A stretch of DNA of 64,000 nucleotides, from the NCBI RefSeq assembly GCF_001426265.1, contig NZ_LMDG01000007.1, positions 46,558-110,557 on the forward strand, given 5' to 3'. This document shows positions 18,925 through 31,002 of this stretch, piece after piece. The notes below the pieces were generated by a model that saw only the letters and a list, made by a program, of their open reading frames with translations, had not been told where the DNA came from and searched no databases. The position numbers and the translations under genes are program-made. How positions within the stretch are numbered: position 1 is the first letter of the stretch; each line of letters opens with the position of its first letter. Source of the DNA: Rhizobium sp. Root1220. Lineage in GTDB: Bacteria; Pseudomonadota; Alphaproteobacteria; Rhizobiales; Rhizobiaceae.

Positions 18925-19233
18925 ATGCAAAGCAACTTCAAGACTTCGAAACAACTTTCCGCCGATCCGCAACAAACGGCAATCGCCGTTCTCGCCTGGC
19001 TTGCGAACGAGCAGGATCTATTCGGTCGCTTCCTGGCGTTGACCGGTGTCGAACCAGGGCGAGTACGCCACGCCGTCAACGATGCCGGGTTTCTATCGGG
19101 CATGATGGACTTCCTGATGAACCACGAACCGACGGCGATGGCCTTTTGCCAGGCTACGGGAACTCCGCCCGAGGTGCTGAACGCAGCATGGTTGCATTTC
19201 TCGCCACCAGGGCTGGGCTCCGGAGAATACTGA
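18925..19233 (+). CDS. DUF3572 family protein
   Basis: A 102-residue soluble, helix-rich protein with [23 protein letters not shown] and [18 protein letters not shown], which match the small DUF3572 family found in rhizobia. Function is unknown. It is divergent from divK and is followed two bases later by the HAD-like gene, so the two are probably co-transcribed. Confidence 0.85.
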   Translation: MQSNFKTSKQLSADPQQTAIAVLAWLANEQDLFGRFLALTGVEPGRVRHAVNDAGFLSGMMDFLMNHEPTAMAFCQATGTPPEVLNAAWLHFSPPGLGSGEY

Positions 19234-19235
19234 TA

Positions 19236-19907
19236 ATGGATGTTGCAACCGACGTTCGCCAGGTGCGCCTCGGCGACAGACCGCTCATCGTCTGCGACAT
19301 TGACGAAGTCGTTCTCGAATTCATCTCGCCCTTCACGGCGTTTCTGCGATCTCATAGCTATGACCTCCTTCCGAGATCGTTCCGGCTTCACGGCAACATC
19401 GTTTCCCAACACGACGGCAGCGAATTGGAACGGGCTACGGTCGATTCGCTCGAAGAGGCATTCTTCGCGAGCCAGGACTTGTGGCAGAAGCCGGCCGAAG
19501 AGGCGGTAGAGACGCTGCAGATGCTTTCCACCGATGCAGACATCGTATTCTTGACGGCAATGCCGCCCCGCCATCATGGAATCCGGCGAAAGCTCCTTGA
19601 CCAGCTTGACCTGTCTTTCGACATGATCGCCACCGAAGAACCCAAAGGGCCTGTCGTCGCACGGCTGCATGACCGGAGAGACCTGCCCGTCGCTTTCATC
19701 GACGATATGCAACGCAACCTCCTGTCCGTCGGCGAGCATGTGCCGGAGTGCCTGCTCGTGACCATGATGGCCAATCCCGATTTCAAGCCGTTCGCACCAG
19801 CGCCGACTGGATCAATCGTGGCCGCCTCCGGTTGGGGTCACGCACACGAATTGGTGCGCGCACATTTCTCGGTTAAGCCCACCAGGATTGCAAATCCCGC
19901 CGCATGA
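19236..19907 (+). CDS. HAD-superfamily-like hydrolase of unknown function
   Basis: A 223-residue protein. Its N-terminal DIDEVVLEF (Asp-x-Asp), central FLTAMPPRHHGIR (motif II Thr-like), and C-terminal AFIDDMQRNL (motif IV acidic pair) follow the order of haloacid dehalogenase-type phosphatases. The start at 19236 follows the DUF3572 stop after TA and is preceded by GGAG. No named family is recognised and the substrate is unknown. Confidence 0.7.
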   Translation: MDVATDVRQVRLGDRPLIVCDIDEVVLEFISPFTAFLRSHSYDLLPRSFRLHGNIVSQHDGSELERATVDSLEEAFFASQDLWQKPAEEAVETLQMLSTDADIVFLTAMPPRHHGIRRKLLDQLDLSFDMIATEEPKGPVVARLHDRRDLPVAFIDDMQRNLLSVGEHVPECLLVTMMANPDFKPFAPAPTGSIVAASGWGHAHELVRAHFSVKPTRIANPAA

Positions 19908-20039
19908 GCGGAAGGCCACCCTTTATTCTTCCGATCGTTTCGTGCGGCAGCGACAGTCGATCCGAAGCGCAGATCGATATCCAACACAAACCTCTCCCGC
20001 TCACTTGAGACTCGCGAGCTTAGAGGCTAATGTCACAAT

Positions 20040-20054
20040 GTTCAATCTTTGTTC
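20040..20054 (+). promoter_or_regulatory. LexA box at dinB
   Basis: GTTC at 20040-20043 and GTTC at 20051-20054 are separated by exactly seven bases, the alphaproteobacterial SOS operator GTTC-N7-GTTC. It lies just after a possible promoter (TTGAGA ... CTAATG) and directly before the dinB coding sequence, which fits SOS control of polymerase IV. Confidence 0.8.
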
Positions 20055-20059
20055 TCGCC

Positions 20060-21349
20060 ATGGTCCCCGTTCCAGACAAGATGCCCGGCTTCTGTCGTGA
20101 CTGCCTCGGCGAGCAGAAGGCGGAAACGCGTCGCTGCACGGCGTGCGGCAGTCCTCGCCTCGTTAGACATAAAGAGCTCTATGATCTGACACTGGCGCAC
20201 ATCGACTGCGACGCCTTCTATGCATCCGTCGAGAAACGCGACAATCCCGAGCTTGCCGACAAGCCGGTGATCATCGGCGGCGGCAAGCGTGGAGTGGTCT
20301 CAACCGCCTGCTATATCGCGCGTATTCACGGCGTTCGATCGGCAATGCCTATGTTCAAGGCGCTGGAGGCCTGTCCGCAGGCGGTCGTCATTCGGCCTGA
20401 TATGGAGAAGTACGTGCGCGTTGGGCGCCAGGTGCGCGCCTTGATGCAAGAATTGACACCACTCGTCCAGCCGCTCTCGATCGACGAAGCCTTTCTCGAA
20501 CTTGGCGGCACCGAACGCTTGCATCACGATCCGCCGGCCCGCACGCTGGCGAAATTCGCGCGGCGCATCGAGAAGGAAATCGGCATTACCATCTCCGTCG
20601 GGCTATCCTATTGCAAATTTCTCGCCAAGGTCGCATCGGACCTACAGAAACCGCGTGGCTTTTCCGTGATCGGTCGGGAAGAGGCCGTCTCCTTTCTCGC
20701 GCCGCGACCGGTGACGACGATCTGGGGGGTCGGCAAGGCTTTCTCGGCGACGCTGGAGGCCGACGGCATCCGAACGATCGGCCAGTTGCAGACCATGGAA
20801 GAAACTGACCTCATGCGCCGCTACGGCAGCATGGGGCAGCGCCTCGCCCGTCTTTCCAGGGGCGTGGACGACCGTGACGTTCATCTCAACGACGCGGCGA
20901 AAAGCGTGTCGTCTGAAACGACCTTTTTCGACGATATATCGCGATACGAGGATCTCATCCCTATCCTGCGCAGCCTCTCCGAGAAGGTCTCATGGCGCCT
21001 GAAGAAGAGCGGGGTCGCGGGTCACACCGTGGTTTTGAAGATGAAGACAGCCGATTTCAAGTCGCGGACACGCAACAGGAGGCTGGAAGACCCGACCCAG
21101 CTTGCCGACAAGATCTTTCGCACCGGCGTCGACCTGCTTGAGAGGGAAGCTGACGGGACGAAATTTCGCCTGATCGGCATCGGGGTGACCGATCTTTGCG
21201 ATCCGGTGCGCGCTGATCCGCCCGACCTGGTCGATGTGCAATCCGGTCGCAGAGCGGCTGCAGAAGCAGCGATGGACAAGCTGCGCGACAAATTCGGCAA
21301 GGGGGCGGTCGAAACCGGTTATACCTTCGGCGGCAAACGCGATCAATAA
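20060..21349 (+). CDS. dinB: DNA polymerase IV (Y family)
   Basis: An error-prone translesion polymerase of about 429 residues. Catalytic motifs are [20 protein letters not shown] and [10 protein letters not shown], with [19 protein letters not shown], a helix-hairpin-helix at TIWGVGKAF and the little-finger domain. Before the catalytic core there is a CxxC-x10-CxxC cluster (FCRDC ... RCTAC), a zinc-ribbon-like extension absent from E. coli DinB. A longer frame from 20030 would place a LexA box inside the gene, so the start is more likely at 20060 or 20081; neither has a strong ribosome site. Confidence 0.93.
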   Translation: MVPVPDKMPGFCRDCLGEQKAETRRCTACGSPRLVRHKELYDLTLAHIDCDAFYASVEKRDNPELADKPVIIGGGKRGVVSTACYIARIHGVRSAMPMFKALEACPQAVVIRPDMEKYVRVGRQVRALMQELTPLVQPLSIDEAFLELGGTERLHHDPPARTLAKFARRIEKEIGITISVGLSYCKFLAKVASDLQKPRGFSVIGREEAVSFLAPRPVTTIWGVGKAFSATLEADGIRTIGQLQTMEETDLMRRYGSMGQRLARLSRGVDDRDVHLNDAAKSVSSETTFFDDISRYEDLIPILRSLSEKVSWRLKKSGVAGHTVVLKMKTADFKSRTRNRRLEDPTQLADKIFRTGVDLLEREADGTKFRLIGIGVTDLCDPVRADPPDLVDVQSGRRAAAEAAMDKLRDKFGKGAVETGYTFGGKRDQ

Positions 21350-21444
21350 TATGTGAGCCCACCTCACGAGAGCGTATTTCAAGTTTTCCTTAAGCTTCCC
21401 CGGCTACGCTTGCCCCTCTGGTATTGCGTTCTTGGTTGGCTACT

Positions 21445-22683
21445 ATGTTTTCGCGTCTCGTATTCGGCCTCGGCTTGCTGTCGGCTACCGCGCTCGTGCA
21501 CCCCGCTCTGGCCGCGGAAGCGCGAACGCTGCAGATCTTCGTTTCGAAAAATTCACAGTCGCTTGCTCTCTACGACGGGGCGGAAATCATTGCGACCTCG
21601 AAGGTTTCGACGGGAAAGCCCGGCCATACGACGCCGAGCGGTATCTTCTCGGTGATCGAGAAGAAAAAGTATCACGAATCCAATCTCTATTCGGCCGCGC
21701 CCATGCCGTTCATGCAACGGCTGACATGGTCAGGCATCGCGTTGCACGAGTCTAACTCCGTGCCGCGATACCCGGCCTCGCACGGCTGCGTACGGTTGCC
21801 GGCCGCTTTTGCCAAGCTGCTCTACAAGATGACGGGAATGGGCGTGCCGGTCGTGATTACCGATGCCGAAGTTACCCCTGGGCCAATCGAGCATCCGACA
21901 CTGTTCCGACCGGACACGCCGGAGCCGCCGCCGCTTCTTTCCGATATGACTCTTCGTCCGGCGATCGGGCAAGGACCGGTGCAGGTTGCCATGAATGACC
22001 TGTCCATGCCGCGGACGCCGATCCCGCGGCAACTCACGACCCCTGCCAACGACGAGCCGATCCGTATTCTGATCACACGTCGCACGGAGCGAGAGACGGT
22101 CATTGATCTTCAGGCCCATCTCAACGAGCTGGGATTTTCCGCAGGCGATCCCGATGGACTGCTTGGGCCCGCAACGGTTCAGGCCATCAGCGATTTCAAG
22201 ACGCAACACCCGCTTGAACCGACCGCAGACAAGTCACTGCTCAGCGATAGCCTTGTAAGGGCGGTCTATACAGCTGCGGGCAAGGGCGAACCGGCAAATG
22301 GCGTGATCAGGATCCGGCAAGGCTTCAACCCCGTCCTCGAAGCGCCGATCACGATCGCAAATCCGGGCCTTGCCCTGGGAACACACTTTTTCATGGTGCA
22401 TGACGTCGACTTCGAAAGCGGCGCAGCGGATTGGATGGGCGTCACCATCCCCAATACCCTGTCGCGACAGGCAATGAATCGGCTTGGCATCAGCAGCCTG
22501 GAAAGCTCGATCATCAGCGGCACGCCACTTGCAAACGCGCTGAGCCGCATCGCCATTCCTGATGATACGAGGCGTAAGATCGATGCAATGCTGACATCGG
22601 GCTCGACGCTTACCATCTCCGACACCGGCCTCGGCACCGAGACCGGCAAAGGCACCGATTTTATCACTGTCACCCGAGGCTAA
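21445..22683 (+). CDS. L,D-transpeptidase (YkuD) with peptidoglycan-binding domain
   Basis: A 412-residue secreted protein. A signal peptide (MFSRLVFGLGLLSATALVHPALA) is followed by the YkuD domain with ALHESNSVPRYPASHGCVRLP, which holds the catalytic His and Cys (SHGCVR). A peptidoglycan-binding domain lies around residues 220-265 (VIDLQAHLNELGFSAGDPDGLLG). The C-terminal third is unassigned. It should form 3-3 cross-links or attach proteins to the cell wall in the periplasm. I placed the start at the ATG at 21445 rather than an upstream TTG. It converges on dnaE with three bases between stops. Confidence 0.88.
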   Translation: MFSRLVFGLGLLSATALVHPALAAEARTLQIFVSKNSQSLALYDGAEIIATSKVSTGKPGHTTPSGIFSVIEKKKYHESNLYSAAPMPFMQRLTWSGIALHESNSVPRYPASHGCVRLPAAFAKLLYKMTGMGVPVVITDAEVTPGPIEHPTLFRPDTPEPPPLLSDMTLRPAIGQGPVQVAMNDLSMPRTPIPRQLTTPANDEPIRILITRRTERETVIDLQAHLNELGFSAGDPDGLLGPATVQAISDFKTQHPLEPTADKSLLSDSLVRAVYTAAGKGEPANGVIRIRQGFNPVLEAPITIANPGLALGTHFFMVHDVDFESGAADWMGVTIPNTLSRQAMNRLGISSLESSIISGTPLANALSRIAIPDDTRRKIDAMLTSGSTLTISDTGLGTETGKGTDFITVTRG

Positions 22684-22686
22684 GCC

Positions 22687-26187
<3,501 letters not shown>

Positions 26188-26269
26188 TAGATGCCCTTCC
26201 GATCACTGAAATGAATCGGATGCATTGTCGGCATTGCAGGGGACGATGTCCAGATGAAGTCCGCCATTC

Positions 26270-26294
26270 GGACCGCATGGCAGCCATGCGGTCC
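26270..26294 (-). terminator. hairpin after the 28-codon gene
   Basis: An 11-base perfect stem GGACCGCATGG/CCATGCGGTCC with a 3-base loop begins 10 bases beyond the stop of the small gene and lies before dnaE. There is no run of U afterwards. It may act as an attenuator between the small gene and dnaE or stabilise the 3' end of a short mRNA. Confidence 0.5.
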
Positions 26295-26303
26295 CCTGAA
26301 TTC

Positions 26304-26390
26304 TTACATCGCCATGCAGATCAGCGAGAAACTGGCGATGAACATCGCGATGGAGGTGAATGCTGCGATATCGCGGATCATATCAGTCAT
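26304..26390 (-). CDS. 28-residue SOS-linked membrane peptide (SidA-like candidate)
   Basis: A 28-codon frame beginning MTDMIRDIAAF, with a single hydrophobic helix covering most of its length (about residues 8-28) and ending ICMAM. A strong Shine-Dalgarno (CAGGAGAG) lies seven bases before the ATG. A LexA box and a TTGACA element lie 30-55 bases upstream, and a stable hairpin follows the stop. The features together (28 residues, membrane helix, SOS operator) resemble Caulobacter SidA, a 29-residue SOS-induced inner-membrane inhibitor of cell division. No sequence comparison was possible, so the SidA assignment is inference. Confidence 0.7.
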   Translation of the reverse strand: MTDMIRDIAAFTSIAMFIASFSLICMAM

Positions 26391-26417
26391 TTGGCTCTCC
26401 TGTGCTCTTATGTTTTT

Positions 26418-26446
26418 AATTTGTTCTTGTATTGTTCCATTGTCAA
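26418..26446 (-). promoter_or_regulatory. promoter of the 28-residue peptide gene
   Basis: TTGACA (26446 to 26441 on the minus strand) is a perfect -35 element. With a 17-base spacer the -10 element is CAAATT (or AAATTA one base on), which is weak. The LexA box fills the spacer. Transcription would start roughly 20 bases before the ribosome site. Confidence 0.6.
26423..26437 (-). promoter_or_regulatory. LexA box of the 28-residue peptide gene
   Basis: GTTC at 26423-26426 and GTTC at 26434-26437 are separated by exactly seven bases, which reads GAAC-N7-GAAC on the gene strand. It occupies the spacer directly downstream of a consensus TTGACA -35 element, where LexA would block RNA polymerase. 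Confidence 0.8.
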
Positions 26447-26495
26447 CAGGAATCTTTTCTGCTCCGCCGTGGCGAATGCGATGCACAGCACATGA

Positions 26496-26510
26496 TTAAG
26501 TTTGTCTTAA
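26496..26510. promoter_or_regulatory. CtrA-type site TTAA-N7-TTAA
   Basis: TTAA at 26496-26499 and TTAA at 26507-26510 are separated by seven bases, the CtrA binding consensus of alphaproteobacteria. It lies 50 bases upstream of the -35 of the 28-residue peptide gene and beyond the 3' end of lolD. One chance match in 64 kb is possible, but the placement near a suspected division regulator is notable. The remainder of the gap up to lolD (26511-26673) shows nothing recognisable. Confidence 0.45.
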
Positions 26511-26673
26511 CAAGCACAATGGCGCTCAATCCGGTCCCGTGAGGACGCAAATGAATCGATCCGGTGACTATTGTCGCGGGTGAGGCCAGCGCAAGCACCA
26601 CCGACGGAATCGATCGCTGTCGGTTCGGAGAATTCCAGCATTGCTCGCGATCGCTGGGAGCAGGCGAAGGCCC

Positions 26674-27357
26674 TCAGAAATCCACGATCTTTCCATCGGT
26701 GATTGTCACGCGACGGTCCATGCGACCGGCAAGCTGATGATTGTGCGTCGCGATCAGGGCTGCAAGGCCCGATTGGCGCACCAGGGCTTCAAGGGCGTCG
26801 AAGACGTAGCTCGCCGTTTCCGGATCGAGATTTCCCGTCGGTTCGTCGGCGAGAAGCAGGCTCGGCGCGTTGGCGACCGCGCGCGCGATCGCCACGCGCT
26901 GCTGCTCTCCACCGGAGAGCTCCCCCGGACGGTGGGATCCGCGATGGCCGATGCGCATGTAGTCGAGCAGTTGCGCTGCGCGTTCCCTGGCATCCTTGCG
27001 CGGCAGGCCGGCAATCATCTGCGGCATCATGATGTTCTCGATGGCCGAGAACTCCGGCAGTAGATGATGGAACTGATAGACGAAGCCGATCTCGCTGCGG
27101 CGGATCGCCGTGCGCTTGTCGTCGGGCAGTCCGTCGCAGGGAAGGCCGTTGATCGTCACTTCACCGCCGTCTGGATGCTCCAGCAAGCCCGCAACGTGCA
27201 GCAAAGTCGACTTGCCGGTGCCCGACGGAGCGACGAGTGCGACGATCTCGCCGCTGTTCAGCGTGAAATCGGCACCCTTGAGGATCGAGAGCAGCGTCTC
27301 GCCCTGCCCATAGTAGCGCTCGACGCCGGAAAGCTTGAGAACGGTATTCCGCTTCAT
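26674..27357 (-). CDS. lolD: lipoprotein-releasing system ATP-binding protein LolD
   Basis: A 227-residue ABC ATPase that powers release of lipoproteins from the inner membrane. Walker A is APSGTGKST, the signature is [14 protein letters not shown], Walker B and D-loop are [12 protein letters not shown], and the switch is THNH. The start at 27357 (MKRNTVLKL) is preceded by AAGGAA; it is 14 bases after the permease stop. The Q-loop region [17 protein letters not shown] is typical of LolD/MacB-type ATPases. Confidence 0.94.
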   Translation of the reverse strand: MKRNTVLKLSGVERYYGQGETLLSILKGADFTLNSGEIVALVAPSGTGKSTLLHVAGLLEHPDGGEVTINGLPCDGLPDDKRTAIRRSEIGFVYQFHHLLPEFSAIENIMMPQMIAGLPRKDARERAAQLLDYMRIGHRGSHRPGELSGGEQQRVAIARAVANAPSLLLADEPTGNLDPETASYVFDALEALVRQSGLAALIATHNHQLAGRMDRRVTITDGKIVDF

Positions 27358-27371
27358 GAAATGAGCATTCC

Positions 27372-28679
27372 TTATTCGTAGCGCAGGGCCTGCACGGGGT
27401 CGAGCCTGGAGGCACGCCATGCCGGGAAGATCGTTGCGATGAAGGAGAGTGTCAGCGCCATGACCACGACCGAGATCGTCTCGTTGAGGTTCATCTCCGC
27501 GGGCAACTGGCTGAGGAAATAGAGCTGCGGGTCGAAGAGAACCGTTCCGGACACCCAGGAGAAGAACTCGCGGATCTTCTCGATGTTCACGCAGACGATA
27601 ACGCCGAGCAGGACGCCGGCCAGCGTACCGACGATGCCGATTGCGGCACCGGTCATGAAGAAGATGCGCATGATGGCACCGGAACTTGCCCCCATTGTCC
27701 GCAGAATGGCGATATCGCTTCCCTTGTCCTTCACCAGCATGATGAGGCCGGAAATGATGTTGAGCGCAGCCACCAGGACGATCAGCGTCAGGATCATGAA
27801 CATGACATTGCGCTCGACCTGCAGGGCCGAGAAGAAGGTCTGGTTGCGTTGCCGCCAGTCGCTGATGGCAATCTGGCGCCCCGCAGCCGCCTCGATCTTA
27901 GGCCGCATGGCATCGATGTCGTCTGGATTGTCAACGAAGAGCTCTATGGACTGAACGAGGCCCTCGGCATTGAAATAGAGCTGCGCCTCCTCGAGCGGCA
28001 TGTAGATGATCGTCGCATCATACTCCGACATGCCGATCTCGAAGATGCCCGAGACCCTGTAGGATTTCACACGAGGATTGATGCCCATCGGGGTCACGTC
28101 ACCTTCCGGTGATATCAACGTGATGTTGTCGCCTGCCTGAAGCCCGAGCTGGTCAGCCATTCGGGAGCCGATAAGAACGCCCTGCCCGGCCGCGAAACCG
28201 ACCATATCGCCCGACTTGATGTTATCCGATACGGTCTTCACCTTCGGCAGATCCTCGGGCCGAATGCCGCGGACCAGTGCGCCTGTTCCAGCGCCGCCCT
28301 GTCCAGAGGCAAGTGTCTGCCCCTCCACGAGGGGAAGCGCGAGCTTTACGCCAGGCACCGCGGCGAGCCTGTCGGTGAGCGCCGCATAGTCTGTAAAGGG
28401 TCCATCGATCGGCTGTACGATCATGTGACCGTTGATGCCGAGAATCCGGGAAATCAGCTCTGTACGAAAGCCGTTCATGACCGCCATGACGATGATGAGC
28501 GTTGCAACGCCAAGCATGATACCGATGAAGGAGAAGCCGGCAATGACAGAGATAAACGCCTCCTTGCGGCGCGCGCGCAAATAGCGCCACGCCACAAGCC
28601 GCTCGAAGGCTGAAAATGGCCGGCTGGCCGGAGCCAAGCCGGATAAGGAACCCCGCTGGCTCACCGCTGCGTCTGCCAT
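27372..28679 (-). CDS. lolE: lipoprotein-releasing system permease LolC/LolE
   Basis: A 435-residue inner-membrane permease. One N-terminal transmembrane segment ([31 protein letters not shown]), a large periplasmic domain, and three C-terminal segments form the LolC/LolE topology. The cytoplasmic coupling sequence [25 protein letters not shown] is conserved. Only one permease gene is here, as in many alphaproteobacteria where it probably forms a homodimer with LolD; the LolC versus LolE label is therefore nominal. Confidence 0.92.
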   Translation of the reverse strand: MADAAVSQRGSLSGLAPASRPFSAFERLVAWRYLRARRKEAFISVIAGFSFIGIMLGVATLIIVMAVMNGFRTELISRILGINGHMIVQPIDGPFTDYAALTDRLAAVPGVKLALPLVEGQTLASGQGGAGTGALVRGIRPEDLPKVKTVSDNIKSGDMVGFAAGQGVLIGSRMADQLGLQAGDNITLISPEGDVTPMGINPRVKSYRVSGIFEIGMSEYDATIIYMPLEEAQLYFNAEGLVQSIELFVDNPDDIDAMRPKIEAAAGRQIAISDWRQRNQTFFSALQVERNVMFMILTLIVLVAALNIISGLIMLVKDKGSDIAILRTMGASSGAIMRIFFMTGAAIGIVGTLAGVLLGVIVCVNIEKIREFFSWVSGTVLFDPQLYFLSQLPAEMNLNETISVVVMALTLSFIATIFPAWRASRLDPVQALRYE

Positions 28680-28696
28680 TTCGCCTCCTGCTTCCT

Positions 28697-30019
28697 TTAG
28701 CCCAAGAGCTTGTTGATCACCGCGTCGATGGTCATCGTTTCGCGAGCGCCGGTCTTTCGGTCCTTGACTTCCACCTCGCCGTTCGCGACCGCGCGCGGAC
28801 CGGCAATGATCTGGACGGGAACGCCGATGAGGTCGGCGGTCGCAAACTTCGTGCCGGCACGATCGTCCGTGTCGTCATAGAGAACGTCCTTGCCGCCCTT
28901 CGTGAGTGCAGCATAGATGCTCTCGCAAGCCGTATCGCAGGCGCCGTCGCCGGCTTTCATATTGATAACAATCGCATCGAACGGCGCCACCGACTCCGGC
29001 CAGATGATTCCATTCTCGTCATGCGATGCTTCGATGATGGCGGGAACAAGGCGTGTCGGCCCGATACCGTAGGAACCCATGTGAACGTTGTGTTCCTTGC
29101 CGTCCGGGCCCTGCACCTTCGCACCCATCGGTTCGGAATACTTGGTGCCGAAATAGAATATGTGCCCGACCTCGATGCCGCGCGCGGAAAGGCGCTCGCT
29201 CTGCGGAATCGCGTTGAATGCTTCTTCATCGTGCATCTCCGACGTGGCCGCATAGACGGACGTCCACTTTTCGAAAATAGCATTCAGGCCAGCGACGTCG
29301 TCGAAATCGGTGTCGACTCCGGGAATATCGAAGTTGACGAAATCCTTGTGGCTGTAGACTTCGGACTCTCCGGTGTCGGCGAGAATGATGAATTCGTGAC
29401 TGAGATCACCGCCGATCGGGCCGGTATCGGCACGCATGGGAATAGCGCGCAACCCGAGGCGATCGAAGGTGCGAAGATAGGCTGCGAACATCTTCTTGTA
29501 GGAATGCTCGGCGCCTTCCCTTGTCAAATCGAAGGAATAGGCATCCTTCATCATGAACTCGCGCGACCGCATCGTTCCAAATCGCGGACGGATCTCGTCC
29601 CGGAACTTCAGCTGAATATGATAGAGGTTGAGCGGCAGGTCCTTGTAGGACTTGACGTAGGAGCGGAAGATATCCGTCACCATTTCCTCGTTGGTCGGTC
29701 CGTACAGCATCGGGCGTTCCTGCCGGTCCTTGATGCGCAGCATTTCCTTGCCGTAGGCATCGTAACGACCGCTCTCCTGCCAGAGCTCAGCGGACTGAAG
29801 GGTCGGCATCGAAAGCTCGATGGCGCCCGAGCGGTTCTGTTCCTCGCGGATGATGTTGTTGACCTTGTCGAGCACCCGCTTGCCAAGCGGCAGCCAGGAA
29901 TAGATACCCTGCGACTGCTGCCGGATCATGCCGGCACGCAGCATCAACCGGTGAGAGACGATTTCCGCCTCCTTGGGATTTTCCTTGAGGATGGGCATGA
30001 AGTAGCGGGACATACGCAT
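28697..30019 (-). CDS. proS: prolyl-tRNA synthetase
   Basis: A 440-residue class II aminoacyl-tRNA synthetase. It starts [31 protein letters not shown]; motif 2 is [26 protein letters not shown], and the anticodon-binding domain is at the C-terminus ([23 protein letters not shown]). The protein lacks the ~180-residue editing insertion of E. coli ProS, as is usual in alphaproteobacteria. The longer frame to 30193 is rejected because the conserved N-terminus lies at 30019. It is upstream of the lol genes with 17 bases between. Confidence 0.96.
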   Translation of the reverse strand: MRMSRYFMPILKENPKEAEIVSHRLMLRAGMIRQQSQGIYSWLPLGKRVLDKVNNIIREEQNRSGAIELSMPTLQSAELWQESGRYDAYGKEMLRIKDRQERPMLYGPTNEEMVTDIFRSYVKSYKDLPLNLYHIQLKFRDEIRPRFGTMRSREFMMKDAYSFDLTREGAEHSYKKMFAAYLRTFDRLGLRAIPMRADTGPIGGDLSHEFIILADTGESEVYSHKDFVNFDIPGVDTDFDDVAGLNAIFEKWTSVYAATSEMHDEEAFNAIPQSERLSARGIEVGHIFYFGTKYSEPMGAKVQGPDGKEHNVHMGSYGIGPTRLVPAIIEASHDENGIIWPESVAPFDAIVINMKAGDGACDTACESIYAALTKGGKDVLYDDTDDRAGTKFATADLIGVPVQIIAGPRAVANGEVEVKDRKTGARETMTIDAVINKLLG

Positions 30020-30302
30020 GGCGAAATTCCAGAGCAGTTGAGATGCCGCCGGAAAGCGGAATCGAAGGCAAACGTGAATATTGGGAGCGTTCATAGCCGC
30101 TTCGCCGAAGGAAAGAAACCCGCGATAGACGCGAGCAGCCTCCCGTATAAGCAAGTTCGCGGTGCGGAAACCAACGCCCGCAGAAAACCCCACAATTATA
30201 ATGGTTTGAGCGAAATCCTTATCAACAGAAAAAAAACGCTAGGGTGTAGTAAAAATGCAAAAAAGCTGATGACAAAGCCCAATCTTTGAGCTAGCTTGAG
30301 CC

Positions 30303-30446
30303 CACAAAACAGGCAGGGAGGTAAATCCCTGCCGAATTCGCGGTCAAGTCTTGGGAGGATCAGATCTTAGGCGCGCTTGTCGCAGCCCCGGTAACGGATA
30401 AGGATCACGCGATACTTAAAACAAGGCTTTTAGCCTTGTTTTTTTT
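30303..30446 (+). ncRNA. small RNA antiparallel to proS, alpha-r9 (Smr9C)-like
   Basis: The plus strand carries a perfect 8-base stem GGCAGGGA/TCCCTGCC with loop GGTAAA (30312-30333) and ends in a strong terminator (30418-30446) with eight T residues. A possible promoter has ATGACA and CTAGCT with a 16-base spacer, starting near 30303, which gives about 144 nucleotides. The location between a DUF1467 gene and proS matches, as I recall, the alpha-r9 sRNA Smr9C/Sra32 of Sinorhizobium meliloti. The rest of the 577-base gap shows no gene. Confidence 0.7.
30418..30446 (+). terminator. terminator of the proS-proximal sRNA
   Basis: AAAACAAGGC (30418-30427) pairs perfectly with GCCTTGTTTT (30433-30442) and the T run continues to 30446. 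It points to the plus strand, whereas both flanking genes are on the minus strand. Confidence 0.85.
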
Positions 30447-30537
30447 GCTTTTTTGCTTCCCAACATCTGCGGGAAAAGCCCGTCCTTACGCAACGTTGCT
30501 TATGCATAACGCTACGTCAGCTCAATGCAGCAATTGC

Positions 30538-30555
30538 ATGACAGGCGTGTGACAA
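30538..30555 (-). promoter_or_regulatory. Pho-box-like direct repeat
   Basis: On the minus strand TTGTCAC and CTGTCAT are separated by four bases, close to the PhoB operator of two CTGTCAT repeats with an N4 spacer. No minus-strand gene starts within 500 bases downstream, so its role is unclear. Confidence 0.35.
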
Positions 30556-30596
30556 GAGGTGGCGACACATGCCCAAAGCTTGAGCAAAAGCTCCAA

Positions 30597-30875
30597 TCAG
30601 TTCTTGAAGCTGGGGCCGATCTGCGGCAAGGCGTCGAAACCCCATCCGAAGTAGTTCGAAGAAATGTACCAGGCGCCATAGATGACAGCCGATATGATGG
30701 TCGTCAGCGAGAAGACGAAGAGCGGACGAAAGCGGGACGGCGCGCTGTGAACCGTGCCAAGCACGATGTCATTGTCTTCCGCCTGGGTGCGAAGGCCGAT
30801 CGGCAGGACCGCAAAGAGGGTGATCCACCATACGATGAAATAAACGGCGAAGCCCTGGAGAAACAACTGTAGCAT
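30597..30875 (-). CDS. DUF1467 family membrane protein
   Basis: A 92-residue protein with two transmembrane segments (about residues 4-24 and 52-72) and the signature VYFIVWWITLFAVLPIGLRTQ, typical of DUF1467. Function is unknown. The start at 30875 (MLQLFLQG) fits family length better than the frame from 30911. It is downstream of mce on the same strand. Confidence 0.85.
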   Translation of the reverse strand: MLQLFLQGFAVYFIVWWITLFAVLPIGLRTQAEDNDIVLGTVHSAPSRFRPLFVFSLTTIISAVIYGAWYISSNYFGWGFDALPQIGPSFKN

Positions 30876-31002
30876 CGAACGTCCCGCTGACCGCTTGTAT
30901 GAAAATCGCACTGGGTGTGCTTATAGAGCCGAACGGCAGTCAACTCAAAGCGCCTTCCACGGCTTTCTTATTTTTTGATGGTAGCGGGTCACTCTGACGC
31001 AG

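Noticed and set aside
30020..30193. 58-residue N-terminal extension of ProS
   Set aside because: The conserved ProS N-terminus ([16 protein letters not shown]) begins at 30019; the extension is not typical.
28616..30289. 557-codon open frame antisense to proS
   Set aside because: Shadow of proS; translation has no domain.
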